NCBI GenBank assembly: GCA_022561975.1
Contig: JADFQD010000020.1
Span: 1-37,651, forward strand
Direction of reading: 5' to 3'
Length of the DNA stretch: 37,651 bases
DNA from: Acidobacteriota bacterium
GTDB lineage: Bacteria > Acidobacteriota > Thermoanaerobaculia > Multivoradales > JAHEKO01
Shown: positions 22,467-31,377 of the stretch, piece by piece
Numbering within the stretch: position 1 is the first letter of the stretch
Layout: the number at the start of each line of letters is the position of its first letter
Notes under the pieces: model-generated
Database searches by the model: none
The model's input: the letters and a program-made list of their open reading frames with translations, nothing else
What the model was told of the DNA's origin: nothing
Position numbers and translations under genes: made by a program

Positions 22467-23806
22467 CGTCTCCCCGGTCCTCTCCTCAGGGTCATCAGGG
22501 TCATCACGGCGTACGGTCCCCAGCAAGCCAGAAAGATCCAAGGCATCAAGGGGATTTCGGTGAACTGTGGAATGTAGGCAATAAAGGCCGTGCAACACAG
22601 AACCAGCCAAGCCGCATGACCTCTGAGCGCGGCGAACGGCAAGAGCCACAGCAGGTACCACGGATATACGGTCGCCGAACATAGCAGGACCGCTTCGAAC
22701 ACCGAACCCGTAGCTGCGATCACGTCTGAGTGGCGCCAAGCCAAGGCCAAGAGAACAAGAAGCACCGCAGCCAGGAGCAAGCGAGCATGCATACGAGAGT
22801 AGTTGTACGGGTACCAACGGTTCCAGAATTCGTGATCCCCACTACCGACCTTCCGCCGATCGAGCGCCCGCTCGACAACACCACGAGAACCGGCGCTCTC
22901 GAGGCCGCGCCACAACGGCTCGTACAAGGGGCCATTGAATTCCCACGAAGTACCGAACCGAAGATAGCCGCCGGGGATTCCACCACTGGCCGCGACCACG
23001 GGCCCGAAGGCGGCGGCGAACACCAGAGCCGAGACCCCGGTAAACAGCCAGCGACGGCGGCTGTGACGCAACCAGATCGGATAGGCGACCAGCGGCACCA
23101 GCTTTGCGAGAACTCCGGCTGCCGCCGAGAGAGCGATCGTCGTGGTTTTCCGTCCGGCGACCAGGGCCCATACCGTAACCACCACCGCGCACACACCCAG
23201 TCCATCGACATGCCCCATGCCGGCGATCTCGAGGGTCACCAGCGGATTCCACGCGTACCAAACAACCGCCCCGCCATCTCCCTTTCCGAGAGCGGCAAGT
23301 TTGAACAGGAAGACGCAGGTCGTAAGATCCGCCGCAATCAAAATAAGCTTCCACGAGAGAATAGGCCAGGGAAACTTCGCCGCTACACTGAAGAGCGTCA
23401 GCGCCAACGGCGGATACACAGTTGCGACCTCCCGATGTGGCAGCTTCTGCCAGAGATCGTCTCGCAAGCCGGCAAGCTCCGGTGCATCCGGCGACAGCTC
23501 ATACGGATTGAAACCGGCGCCGGCAACTTTCCCATCCCAGATATAACGAAACACGTCGCCGGACAGTGTCGGCGGCAACGGGAGCGCCAGAAGACGCAGC
23601 CCGGCCGCAATCAAGAGGACCAAATGCAGCGAAGGAACCGGCCGCCAACGGCTAGCCCAGCACAGAGCGCCCACCGCCGTGGCAAACCACAGCAAGGTGA
23701 TGGGAAGATGGGCGCCAAGGTTCCAGGTCGCCAGAAACCCAAGATGGGGCAAGACCACTACCAAATAGCGGATTCGCCTGGATTGGATCGGCAAATTCAA
23801 ACCCAA
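22451..23806 (-). CDS. GT87/GT-C-type membrane glycosyltransferase
   Basis: A polytopic protein with about ten hydrophobic segments, related to the GT87 (DUF2029) polyprenol-phosphate-mannose-dependent glycosyltransferases. The family motifs are TLSGDVFRYIWDGKVAGAGF followed by NPY, with catalytic-type Asp in the first loop, and TVYPPLALTLF. It probably transfers a sugar from a lipid-phosphate donor on the periplasmic face. The start is uncertain: I give the TTG at 23806, but a TTG at 23863 would begin at the first base of the divergent GT2 gene, and reading on into that gene is unlikely. The next gene, truA, overlaps its end. Substrate and product are not known. Confidence 0.8.
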   Translation of the reverse strand: MGLNLPIQSRRIRYLVVVLPHLGFLATWNLGAHLPITLLWFATAVGALCWASRWRPVPSLHLVLLIAAGLRLLALPLPPTLSGDVFRYIWDGKVAGAGFNPYELSPDAPELAGLRDDLWQKLPHREVATVYPPLALTLFSVAAKFPWPILSWKLILIAADLTTCVFLFKLAALGKGDGGAVVWYAWNPLVTLEIAGMGHVDGLGVCAVVVTVWALVAGRKTTTIALSAAAGVLAKLVPLVAYPIWLRHSRRRWLFTGVSALVFAAAFGPVVAASGGIPGGYLRFGTSWEFNGPLYEPLWRGLESAGSRGVVERALDRRKVGSGDHEFWNRWYPYNYSRMHARLLLAAVLLVLLALAWRHSDVIAATGSVFEAVLLCSATVYPWYLLWLLPFAALRGHAAWLVLCCTAFIAYIPQFTEIPLMPWIFLACWGPYAVMTLMTLRRGPGRRWFAR

Positions 23807-23862
23807 CGGCTCGGCACCATGCCCGATAGATCCTTCGAGAGAATCCCCGAAAGAGTCGAACA

Positions 23863-25377
23863 ATGAGCGCGCTCGTGCTGATCCTGTATTACTCGACGCT
23901 TGGAGTGCTGGCCGTGTTTGGCGGACATCGCTTGGTTCTCCTGATTGTCTACTATCGTACACGCCACCAAACTGCACCCCAGCCAAGGGATCCCTCCGAA
24001 TGGCCGGTGGTCACCGTGCAACTACCTCTCTACAACGAGATGTACGTCGCCGAGCGCTTGATCCGCGCGGTCGCCGCGCTCGACTATCCTCGAGATCGTC
24101 TGCACATCCAGGTTCTAGACGACTCCACCGACGAAACTTCCGAGATCGTCGCGCGCGCCGTTCGGAAACAGCTCGCGCGGGGCATTTCGATCGAGCACAT
24201 CCGAAGGGAGGATCGAACGGGTTTCAAAGCCGGCGCCCTCGAGCACGGGCTGGCTACTGCGCGTGGCGAACTGATTACAATTTTCGACGCCGATTTTGTG
24301 CCCCATTCGACCTATCTCCGAGAGATCGTCCCGTACTTGACCGATCCGGACACCGGCACCAACCTCGGCATGGTGCAGGCTTGCTGGGACCACCTCAATC
24401 GAGACTACTCGCTGTTGACGCGAATTCAGGCCATCTTCCTGGACGGTCATTTCTTGATCGAGCACGCTGCGCGCAACCGCAGCGGCTGCTTCTTCAACTT
24501 CAACGGTACTGCCGGAATCTGGCGAAAGCAGGCCATCCTCGACGCCGGTGGGTGGCAACACGACACGTTGACCGAGGATCTGGATCTGTCCTACCGGGCG
24601 CAGCTCGCCGGTTGGCGGTTTCTCTTCCTGCCTGATCTCAAGGTGGCGGCGGAACTACCGGTGGATATCAACGCCTTCAAGCGTCAGCAGTTTCGGTGGG
24701 CCAAGGGCTCGATTCAAACCGCGCGCAAGCTCTTGCCCCGAATCCTGCGCGCCCCGATCGCCTTCAGAGTCAAAGCCGAGGCCCTGATTCATCTGACCAA
24801 CAACATAAGCTATGTCTTGATGGTGGCACTCTCGATCCTGGTCTTTCCGGCGATGGTGTTGCGGCGCGGCGCGCCCACATCGACCCTGCTTCTCATCGAC
24901 CTACCGCTTTTCTTGACCGCCACATTGTCGGTATTGGCGTTCTACGCGACCAGCCAGATCTGCGGTCGCCAGGGCGGGCACAGACGCCTGCGCCACCTCG
25001 CCCCGCTCATGGGACTGGGCATCGGGCTCGCGATCAACAACTCACGAGCCGTTCTCGAGGGGTTCTCCAACAAGGTCGGGGTCTTCGAGCGCACGCCGAA
25101 GTACAGCATCGAAGGCCGCCGCGACAACTGGCGCGGCAAGAAGTACAAGGTGAGAACCAACCTTGCCACCGCCCTCGAGGGGATCTTCGCCATATGGTTC
25201 GTCGCGGCCTTCACGATGGCCTTTCAATGGGGAATGTGGTTGTCCCTCCCCTTTCTCTATCTCTTCCTCCAAGGCTATTGCTATATGTACTTCTTGTCGC
25301 TGCTTTCGGGCGGCTTCGGTGGCTCCAGGCGAGCCGGCAAGGTTATCGCCGCCGAACCACTGGACACCGGCTCCTGA
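23863..25377 (+). CDS. Cellulose-synthase-like GT2 membrane glycosyltransferase
   Basis: A 504-aa processive-type family-2 glycosyltransferase. One or two helices lie at the N-terminus (about 3-30), then the cytoplasmic GT-A domain with Asp-Asp at 86-87 (VLDDSTDE), DAD at 142-144 (IFDADF), TED at 237-239 (LTEDLDLSYRAQLAGW) and QQFRW at 275-279, followed by four or more C-terminal helices. This D,D,D,QxxRW set is that of cellulose and hyaluronan synthases and of ceramide/glucosylglycerolipid transferases. No PilZ domain or bcs partner is present, so the product may be a glycolipid or an exopolysaccharide. The ATG at 23863 is divergent from the GT87 gene. The following acetyltransferase overlaps its stop by 1 nt. 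Confidence 0.92.
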   Translation: MSALVLILYYSTLGVLAVFGGHRLVLLIVYYRTRHQTAPQPRDPSEWPVVTVQLPLYNEMYVAERLIRAVAALDYPRDRLHIQVLDDSTDETSEIVARAVRKQLARGISIEHIRREDRTGFKAGALEHGLATARGELITIFDADFVPHSTYLREIVPYLTDPDTGTNLGMVQACWDHLNRDYSLLTRIQAIFLDGHFLIEHAARNRSGCFFNFNGTAGIWRKQAILDAGGWQHDTLTEDLDLSYRAQLAGWRFLFLPDLKVAAELPVDINAFKRQQFRWAKGSIQTARKLLPRILRAPIAFRVKAEALIHLTNNISYVLMVALSILVFPAMVLRRGAPTSTLLLIDLPLFLTATLSVLAFYATSQICGRQGGHRRLRHLAPLMGLGIGLAINNSRAVLEGFSNKVGVFERTPKYSIEGRRDNWRGKKYKVRTNLATALEGIFAIWFVAAFTMAFQWGMWLSLPFLYLFLQGYCYMYFLSLLSGGFGGSRRAGKVIAAEPLDTGS

Positions 25378-25934
25378 TGCACCCGCAACCCGCACAGGAT
25401 CGGCGAACATCGGTCACGATCCGCCCGGTCAGACCTGCGGACGCCACCTTGCTCGATCGTTGGCGTCTCGAGCCCAGTGTGCGCGAGCACCAACCGCTTT
25501 CCGACGCTTCCGCCGCACAACTGCTCGCCGACCTCCACCGCCAACGAGACGATGATCTCTACGCCTCTGAGGGCCAAAAATTTCAGTGGCTGGTGCTCGA
25601 AGACCTCCAGCCGGCCGGTTGGATAACCCTGGTCATCATCAATTGGGGGCACGGTCTGGCGGAGATCGGGTACGCCCTCTCGACCGAGTTCCAGCGCCGC
25701 GGACTGATGACCGACGCCCTGCGGGCCCTGTTGGCCGATCTCTTCGAGCGCACCACCATTCGACGCCTCGAAGCCAGGTGCGCGGTCACCAATCGCGCCT
25801 CACAACGAGTGCTCGACGCGGTGGGATTCAAACGTGAAGGGCTTTTGCGCGGCTACTTCGTGTTGCGCGGGCAAGAGGTCGACAACTATCTCTATGCGAT
25901 CCTCAGAGAAGACTGGAGCCGGCACGATTCGTGA
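25377..25934 (+). CDS. GNAT-family N-acetyltransferase (RimJ/RimL-like)
   Basis: A 185-aa acetyltransferase of the RimJ/RimL type, which moves an acetyl group from acetyl-CoA to an amine. It opens with VTIRPVRPADATLLDRW (strand 1 of the fold). The acetyl-CoA loop is YALSTEFQRRGLMTDALRAL, and TNRASQRVLDAVGFKREGLL is the typical C-terminal motif of ribosomal-protein and sugar-amine acetyltransferases. The ATG at 25377-25379 overlaps the GT2 stop codon (TGATG), so it is translationally coupled to that gene. That coupling suggests a modification step in the same pathway, for example acetylation of an amino sugar, but this is inference. Confidence 0.87.
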   Translation: MHPQPAQDRRTSVTIRPVRPADATLLDRWRLEPSVREHQPLSDASAAQLLADLHRQRDDDLYASEGQKFQWLVLEDLQPAGWITLVIINWGHGLAEIGYALSTEFQRRGLMTDALRALLADLFERTTIRRLEARCAVTNRASQRVLDAVGFKREGLLRGYFVLRGQEVDNYLYAILREDWSRHDS

Positions 25935-25973
25935 CGGGTCGAGCCGTAAGCTGGTCGAAAGCGGTCGCCTGAC

Positions 25974-28139
25974 CTACAGGTACTCCAGACTGGCGTACTT
26001 CGCCACCAGCTTGCGCTTTCCTACCCGGTCGAAGTAGACCGTCAGCTTGTCGCCGTCGCCTTCGCTCTCGAGCACTACGCCGTCGCCCAGCGTCGGATGG
26101 CGCACCCGACAACCCCGTGAGAGGCCTTGCGAACTCGAAGCCGTGGCCGATGAATCCGGCTGGGAGCGGCCGAAAAAACTGTAAACACCGCTGGTCCGGG
26201 CGTTGGCAAACAGATCCGGACTGTCCGAGATCGTCAGACAGTCCTCCGGTATCTCGGCGATGAAGCGTGACGGGTCCTGATCCTGGTAGCGACCCGCGAT
26301 CCGGCGTCGGCGGCAACAAGTCAGAAAGAGGGTCTTTTGTGCCCGTGTCATTCCGACGTAGAGAAGCCGCCGCTCTTCTTCGACGTCCTCTTCTCCGCCC
26401 AAGGCATTGAAGTGCGGCAGGAGCCCCTCTTCCAGCCCGGCAACGATCACCGCCTGGAACTCCAGCCCCTTGGCGCTGTGAAGGGTCATCACCGAAACGC
26501 CCCGGTCGGGCTGCCAGCTGTCAATGTCTGCAACCAGCGACGCGTGGTCGAGAAAGGCTCCCAATAGATCGTCCACCTCGTGGTTCTTCTGCTCGGCGAA
26601 CTCGTGAACCGCGGTCACGAATTCACTGATGTTCTCGAGCTTGGCTTGGGATTCCTGATCCTCCTTGCGGTAGAGGTCAGCATACTTGGTCTCGCTGAGA
26701 ATCTTCTCCAGGAGGTCGGGCAGCGCGAGCTGGTCGGCGGCTTCGGTCAGCCGGAGAATCAAATCGCGAAAGCCGGTCAGGGCCTTGGCGCTGCGCTGCG
26801 GGAACCGCCCCGGCTCGAGATGCAGCAGGCCATCCCAGAGCGTTGATCCGGTCGAGGTCAGGTTCTGCTCGAGCTGATCCCGGGTAGCCTTGCCGATTCC
26901 ACGCGGCGGCCGGTTGATGATTCTGTTCAGAGAAAACTCGTCTTGTGCATTGCGCAGGAGTCGCAGGTAGGCGACCAGATCCTTGATTTCGGCTCGCTCG
27001 TAGAAACGCAGACCGCCAACCAACACATAGGGGATCCTTCGGTCGAGCAACCGCTCCTCGAGCACTCGTGTCTGAGCGTTGGTTCGAACCAGGACCGCCA
27101 TCTCACTCCAGCGGCGCTTGTCGTGCAGCTGCTCGAGGGTGTTCGCAATCCACCGGGCCTCGTCTTGCTCGTCGCCCGCGCGATAGAGTTCGACCGGATC
27201 CCCGGCGCCCGAATCCGTCCACAACTCTTTGCCGCGGCGCCGGCTGTTGTTCGCCACGACCGCCCCGGCGGCGGAAAGGATGTTCTGCGTGGAGCGATAG
27301 TTACGTTCGAGCTTCCTTACCGTTGCCTCGGGAAAGTACTTCTCGAAACCCAGTACGTTGTCCAGGTCCGCGCCGCGCCAGCGATAGATACCCTGGTCCT
27401 CGTCGCCGACCGCCGTCAGGTTCCCGCTCGGGCCGACCAGCTCCAGCACCAACCGCATCTGGGCGTGGTTGGTATCCTGAAACTCGTCCACCATCAGGTA
27501 GTTGATTCGACTCCGCGAACGCTCCTTGACGTCCGGATGGTCGATCAGCAGCTTGACCGCAAGGCGAAGCATGTCGTCGAAATCTACTCCCGCGCCTCGC
27601 CGTAGCTGGCTTTGGTAATTGCGGTAGAGAATCGCCACTTTCTGATCAAAGAAGCTGGCTGCCTGGGATTCGAAGGCCGATGGATCGAGCAGCCGGTTCT
27701 TGGCCGAGCCGATGGCAGCGAGGACGCTGCGCGGCGGATACGAGGCATCGGAGAGCCCTTCGCTCTCGAGAGCTTTCTTGACCATCGACAGTTGATCGTC
27801 ACGGTCGAAGATGAGAAACCCCGGCTCAAGTCCGATGCGCTCGCCGTAGCGGCGCAGCAACCGTAGCGAGAAACCGTGAAAGGTTCCGACGAAGGTGGGT
27901 AGCGAATGCATCCGAACCAGACCCTCGACACGCTCGCGCATCTCGGCTGCGGCCTTATTGGTGAAGGTCATCGCCACGATCGCCGCCGGGTCGATCCCCC
28001 TGTGCGTTACCAACCAGGCGACGCGATGGGTTATCACTCGGGTCTTGCCGGACCCGGCACCGGCCAGCACCAACTGCGGGCCTTCGCCGTGCGTGACCGC
28101 CTCGCGCTGCTGGGTGTTGAGATCGCGTTCGAGGTCCAA
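25974..28139 (-). CDS. UvrD/PcrA-type ATP-dependent DNA helicase
   Basis: A 721-aa superfamily-1A 3'-5' helicase for nucleotide-excision and mismatch repair and for clearing blocked forks. The motifs are complete: Q motif LNTQQREAV, Walker A GAGSGKT (27-33), Ia AMTFTNKAAAEM, II VDEFQDTN (217-224), III GDEDQGIYRWRGA (from 245), IV LERNYRST, V VMTLHSAKGLEF and VI RRLLYVGMTRAQ. The C-terminus has a PcrA-type tudor-like tail (RVRHPTLGDGVV ... VYFDRVGKRKLV), which in PcrA binds RNA polymerase. This tail and the length favour PcrA over Rep. It begins 3 bp after the glmS stop, so it is the last gene of that operon. Confidence 0.95.
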   Translation of the reverse strand: MDLERDLNTQQREAVTHGEGPQLVLAGAGSGKTRVITHRVAWLVTHRGIDPAAIVAMTFTNKAAAEMRERVEGLVRMHSLPTFVGTFHGFSLRLLRRYGERIGLEPGFLIFDRDDQLSMVKKALESEGLSDASYPPRSVLAAIGSAKNRLLDPSAFESQAASFFDQKVAILYRNYQSQLRRGAGVDFDDMLRLAVKLLIDHPDVKERSRSRINYLMVDEFQDTNHAQMRLVLELVGPSGNLTAVGDEDQGIYRWRGADLDNVLGFEKYFPEATVRKLERNYRSTQNILSAAGAVVANNSRRRGKELWTDSGAGDPVELYRAGDEQDEARWIANTLEQLHDKRRWSEMAVLVRTNAQTRVLEERLLDRRIPYVLVGGLRFYERAEIKDLVAYLRLLRNAQDEFSLNRIINRPPRGIGKATRDQLEQNLTSTGSTLWDGLLHLEPGRFPQRSAKALTGFRDLILRLTEAADQLALPDLLEKILSETKYADLYRKEDQESQAKLENISEFVTAVHEFAEQKNHEVDDLLGAFLDHASLVADIDSWQPDRGVSVMTLHSAKGLEFQAVIVAGLEEGLLPHFNALGGEEDVEEERRLLYVGMTRAQKTLFLTCCRRRRIAGRYQDQDPSRFIAEIPEDCLTISDSPDLFANARTSGVYSFFGRSQPDSSATASSSQGLSRGCRVRHPTLGDGVVLESEGDGDKLTVYFDRVGKRKLVAKYASLEYL

Positions 28140-28142
28140 GGC

Positions 28143-29966
28143 CTATTCCACGGTCACACTTTTCGCCAAGTTGCGCGGCTGATCGACATCGGTCCCCCTG
28201 CGCACGGCGGTAAAGTAGGCAAAGAGCTGTAACGGCACGACATTCACGACCGGCTGAAGCAACTCGGAAACCCGAGGCACCTGAAGCACCTCGTCGGCGA
28301 CGCTCGTGAGCTCCTCTGGATCACGATCGGTGAGCGCGATCACGATGCCGTCCCGCGCTCGAACCTCCTGCATATTTCCTCGCATCTTCTCGAACACCCG
28401 TCTGCCGGTCGCGATCGCCACCACCGGAAGGTGGCGGTCGATCAGCGCGATCGGACCGTGCTTCATCTCGCCGGCAGGATAACCCTCGGCGTGAATATAG
28501 GAAATCTCTTTGAGCTTGAGCGCTCCCTCGAGTGCGATCGGATAATTGATGCCGCGCCCGAGGTAGAGAAAATCCTGAGCCTCCGCGTAGCGACGGGCAA
28601 GCTCGTCATAGTGATCGAGGCGGGTCAACACCTCGCCCACCGCTGCCGGCAGGCGCGCCAGATCGTCCAGGAGTTCAGCTTTCATCTCGCGCCCGACCTG
28701 CTGGCGCAAATAGAGAGCGAGCAGATAGAGAGCGATCAGTTGACTGGTAAACGCCTTGGTCGACGCCACGCCGATTTCGGGCCCGGCATGAGTATAGATA
28801 ACCCCGTCCGACATCCGGGTGGTCTGGCTCCCGACGACGTTACAGATCGACAAGAGCCTCGCGCCTCGGTCCCGGGCGGTCTCCATCGCCGAGACCGTAT
28901 CCGCGGTTTCGCCGGACTGCGAAATCCCCACCGCGAGGTCACCCTCGGCCACCAACGGCCTGCGATACCGGTATTCGGAGCCGTAATCGACCTCCACCGG
29001 GATACCGGCCAACTCTTCGATCAAGAACTTGCCAACCAGTGCCGCGTGCCAGGAAGTACCGCAGGCCAAGAGATGGATTCGGCGCACCGCCTGGATCTCT
29101 GTCGAGGAAAGCTCCAGCGTGTCGAAGCCAACCGAGCCGCTTTCGAAGTCCACTCGGCCCGCGAAGGTGTCCTGAATCGCCTGCGGCTGATCGTGAATCT
29201 CCTTGAGCATGAAGTGCTTGAAGCCGCCCTTTTCCGCCTGAATCGGATCCCAGTTCAAGCGCACGACCGGGCGCTCCACACGGGTCTCGCCTTGGGACCA
29301 AACCGCGACCTTCTTGGGCGACAGCCGGGCGATGTCGCCATTCTCGAGAAACACCACGTCGCGGGTATGGGCGAGAAGCGCCGATGGGTCCGAGGCCAGA
29401 AAGTTCTCACCCTCACCCAAACCAAGAACCAGCGGAGGCCCATTGCGGACGGCGACAATCTCCGCCTCGTCGGATTCGCCGGAAATAACAGCGAAAGCAT
29501 ACATGCCCTCGAGATCGGCCACGGCCTTGCGCACCGCCTCGAAGAGATTGCCGTCGAGATACGAACTCACCAGATTGGCGATCACCTCGGTATCCGTGTC
29601 CGAGGCGAACTCCCAGCCGTCGGCCCGAAGCCGCGTCTTGAGCTCGAGGAAGTTCTCGATGATGCCGTTGTGAATCAAGGCCAGCCGTCCTCGACCGTCG
29701 CTCAAAGGATGGGCATTGCGCTCGCCGGGTACACCGTGCGTCGCCCAGCGTGTATGGCCGAGGCCATATGAACCGACCAAGCCACAGCCCTCGAGTTTGG
29801 CCGCCAGGCGATCCAGCTTGCCTTCGGCCTTGATCGTCTTCAGCTCGCCGTTGCTGCGCACGACGACACCTGCGGAATCGTAGCCCCGATACTCGAGCCT
29901 TCGCAGGCTGTCGATGAGCAAGGGCACAACTTCCCGGTCACCCAGGTAGCCGACAATGCCGCACAT
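28143..29966 (-). CDS. glmS: Glutamine-fructose-6-phosphate aminotransferase (isomerizing)
   Basis: GlmS makes glucosamine 6-phosphate from fructose 6-phosphate and glutamine, the first step to UDP-GlcNAc. At 607 aa it is the normal length and intact at both ends: N-terminal nucleophile Cys2 (MCGIVGYLG), glutaminase residues RWATHG and the NGIIEN strand, two SIS domains (LACGTSWHAAL, GISQSGETADT, NVVGSQTTRMSD) and the conserved end RNLAKSVTVE. Its ATG overlaps the stop of glmU by 1 nt, so the pathway enzymes are made from one message. No glmM is in the window. No ribozyme-type leader is possible here because glmU abuts it. Confidence 0.97.
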   Translation of the reverse strand: MCGIVGYLGDREVVPLLIDSLRRLEYRGYDSAGVVVRSNGELKTIKAEGKLDRLAAKLEGCGLVGSYGLGHTRWATHGVPGERNAHPLSDGRGRLALIHNGIIENFLELKTRLRADGWEFASDTDTEVIANLVSSYLDGNLFEAVRKAVADLEGMYAFAVISGESDEAEIVAVRNGPPLVLGLGEGENFLASDPSALLAHTRDVVFLENGDIARLSPKKVAVWSQGETRVERPVVRLNWDPIQAEKGGFKHFMLKEIHDQPQAIQDTFAGRVDFESGSVGFDTLELSSTEIQAVRRIHLLACGTSWHAALVGKFLIEELAGIPVEVDYGSEYRYRRPLVAEGDLAVGISQSGETADTVSAMETARDRGARLLSICNVVGSQTTRMSDGVIYTHAGPEIGVASTKAFTSQLIALYLLALYLRQQVGREMKAELLDDLARLPAAVGEVLTRLDHYDELARRYAEAQDFLYLGRGINYPIALEGALKLKEISYIHAEGYPAGEMKHGPIALIDRHLPVVAIATGRRVFEKMRGNMQEVRARDGIVIALTDRDPEELTSVADEVLQVPRVSELLQPVVNVVPLQLFAYFTAVRRGTDVDQPRNLAKSVTVE

Positions 29967-31363
29967 CAGTCCTTCGCTCTTCCTTTCTCTTTCCTATCGG
30001 CCCATCCTGCGAGGTTCTTCTGCCGCGCCCGGCCGACACCCAAGGCCCCGTTCGGAACGTCGCTGGTGATCACCGACCCGGCCGCCGTCGTGGCTCGCTC
30101 CCCGATCCGAACCGGCGCAATGAGCATCGTATCGCTGCCGATAAAAGCTCCGGCTCCGATTTCGGTCCTGTGCTTGCTCTCGCCGTCGTAGTTGCAGGTC
30201 ACTGTGCCCGCACCTATATTCGCGCCGTCGCCTATCTGTGCATCTCCCAGATACGCGAGGTGACCGGCCTTGACGCCGACCCCGAGCTGGGAGTTCTTGA
30301 TCTCGACGAAGTTACCGATGCGGTTTCCGGCGCCGAGGCGGGCGCCGGGACGCAGACGCGCGTACGGACCGACGCGACTGCCGTCGCCGACTTCAGCCTC
30401 CTCGACGACCGTCATCGGACCGATCTCCACACCGTCTCCCAGTATCGCATCTCGAATCCAGGAGTTCGAGAGAATCGTCGAGCCGGCGCCGATCACCGTA
30501 TGCCCAAGCAGGCTCACGCCCGGGTGAAGCACGCTATCTCGCCCGACTCGCACCTCGGCCTCAATCACCGTTCGCCCCGGCTCGAGAATCGTCACGCCAC
30601 TGGTCATGAGCTGTGCGCACTTTCGGTTCAGAAGTGCCCTGTGCACACGCGCCAAATCCGCGCGGTCGTTCACACCGAGCGCTTCGTCCGGATCGGCAAG
30701 AGAGAACAACTCGACCGCGGTACCCTCCGCGGCTGCGGAGGTGAAGGCATCGGTTAGATACAACTCACCTTGCGCGTTGGCCGGCTCCAAGCGGGCCAGC
30801 CGAGGCTCGATCTCCGAAGAGGGAACGACGTAGAACCCGGCGTTGACCGATTGGACCTCGAGTTCCTGGGCGGTTGCGTCCACCGCCTCGACGATTCGTG
30901 ACAGACAGCCTTTGGAGTCTGCCACAACCCGACCCAGAGAACCCGGGGCTTCGAGATCGGCCACCGCGAGCGCCCAGCCGTTGCCGGCCGCGGCAAGCAG
31001 TGCCTCCAAGGTCTCGCCGCGAACCAGTGGCACGTCGCCCGAGAGCACGAGCAACCGGGCCGGTGCGTCGAGATGGGCGAGGGCACGCGCAAGCGCGTCG
31101 CCGGTCCCTTTCCGCTCCGCCTGCTCGACCCAGTCGATCTCGACGTCGAGGTCGGATGACTCCAAGGTCGCCCGGACCCGTTCAGACTGATGGCCGACGA
31201 CCAGGAGAATCTTCCGACAGCCCGCGTCACCGACCGCTCGGATTACCCAATCGAGCAGCACTCGACCGGCGGCCCGATGCAGGACCTTGGGCTCATCCGA
31301 ACGCATTCGCCTCCCGTGGCCGGCAGCCAGAACGACCGCGACCGTCGGCAGGAAAGTTTTCAC
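29966..31363 (-). CDS. glmU: Bifunctional GlmU: GlcN-1-P acetyltransferase / GlcNAc-1-P uridylyltransferase
   Basis: GlmU carries out the last two steps to UDP-GlcNAc. The 465-aa protein has an N-terminal nucleotidyltransferase domain (VVLAAGHGRRMRSDEPKVLH, LSGDVPLVR, VNAGFYVV) and a C-terminal left-handed beta-helix built from hexapeptide repeats. The repeats include VGPYARLRPGARLG, HLAYLGDAQIGDGANIGAGT with the acetyltransferase motif, and NYDGESKHRTEIGAGAFIGS. It starts 14 bp after the upstream gene's stop and overlaps glmS. Slightly longer than the E. coli enzyme; the extra residues are a basic C-terminal tail. Confidence 0.97.
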   Translation of the reverse strand: MKTFLPTVAVVLAAGHGRRMRSDEPKVLHRAAGRVLLDWVIRAVGDAGCRKILLVVGHQSERVRATLESSDLDVEIDWVEQAERKGTGDALARALAHLDAPARLLVLSGDVPLVRGETLEALLAAAGNGWALAVADLEAPGSLGRVVADSKGCLSRIVEAVDATAQELEVQSVNAGFYVVPSSEIEPRLARLEPANAQGELYLTDAFTSAAAEGTAVELFSLADPDEALGVNDRADLARVHRALLNRKCAQLMTSGVTILEPGRTVIEAEVRVGRDSVLHPGVSLLGHTVIGAGSTILSNSWIRDAILGDGVEIGPMTVVEEAEVGDGSRVGPYARLRPGARLGAGNRIGNFVEIKNSQLGVGVKAGHLAYLGDAQIGDGANIGAGTVTCNYDGESKHRTEIGAGAFIGSDTMLIAPVRIGERATTAAGSVITSDVPNGALGVGRARQKNLAGWADRKEKGRAKD

Positions 31364-31377
31364 CTTTCTCCGCGCGC

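Noticed and set aside
22730-23866. 378-codon plus-strand open frame
   Set aside because: Antisense to the GT87 gene, rich in Arg/Gln/Pro, with no recognisable motif or ribosome site.
28431-29771. 446-codon open frame on the plus strand
   Set aside because: It lies entirely opposite glmS and its translation has no domain or plausible start; it is an artefact of high-GC codon use.
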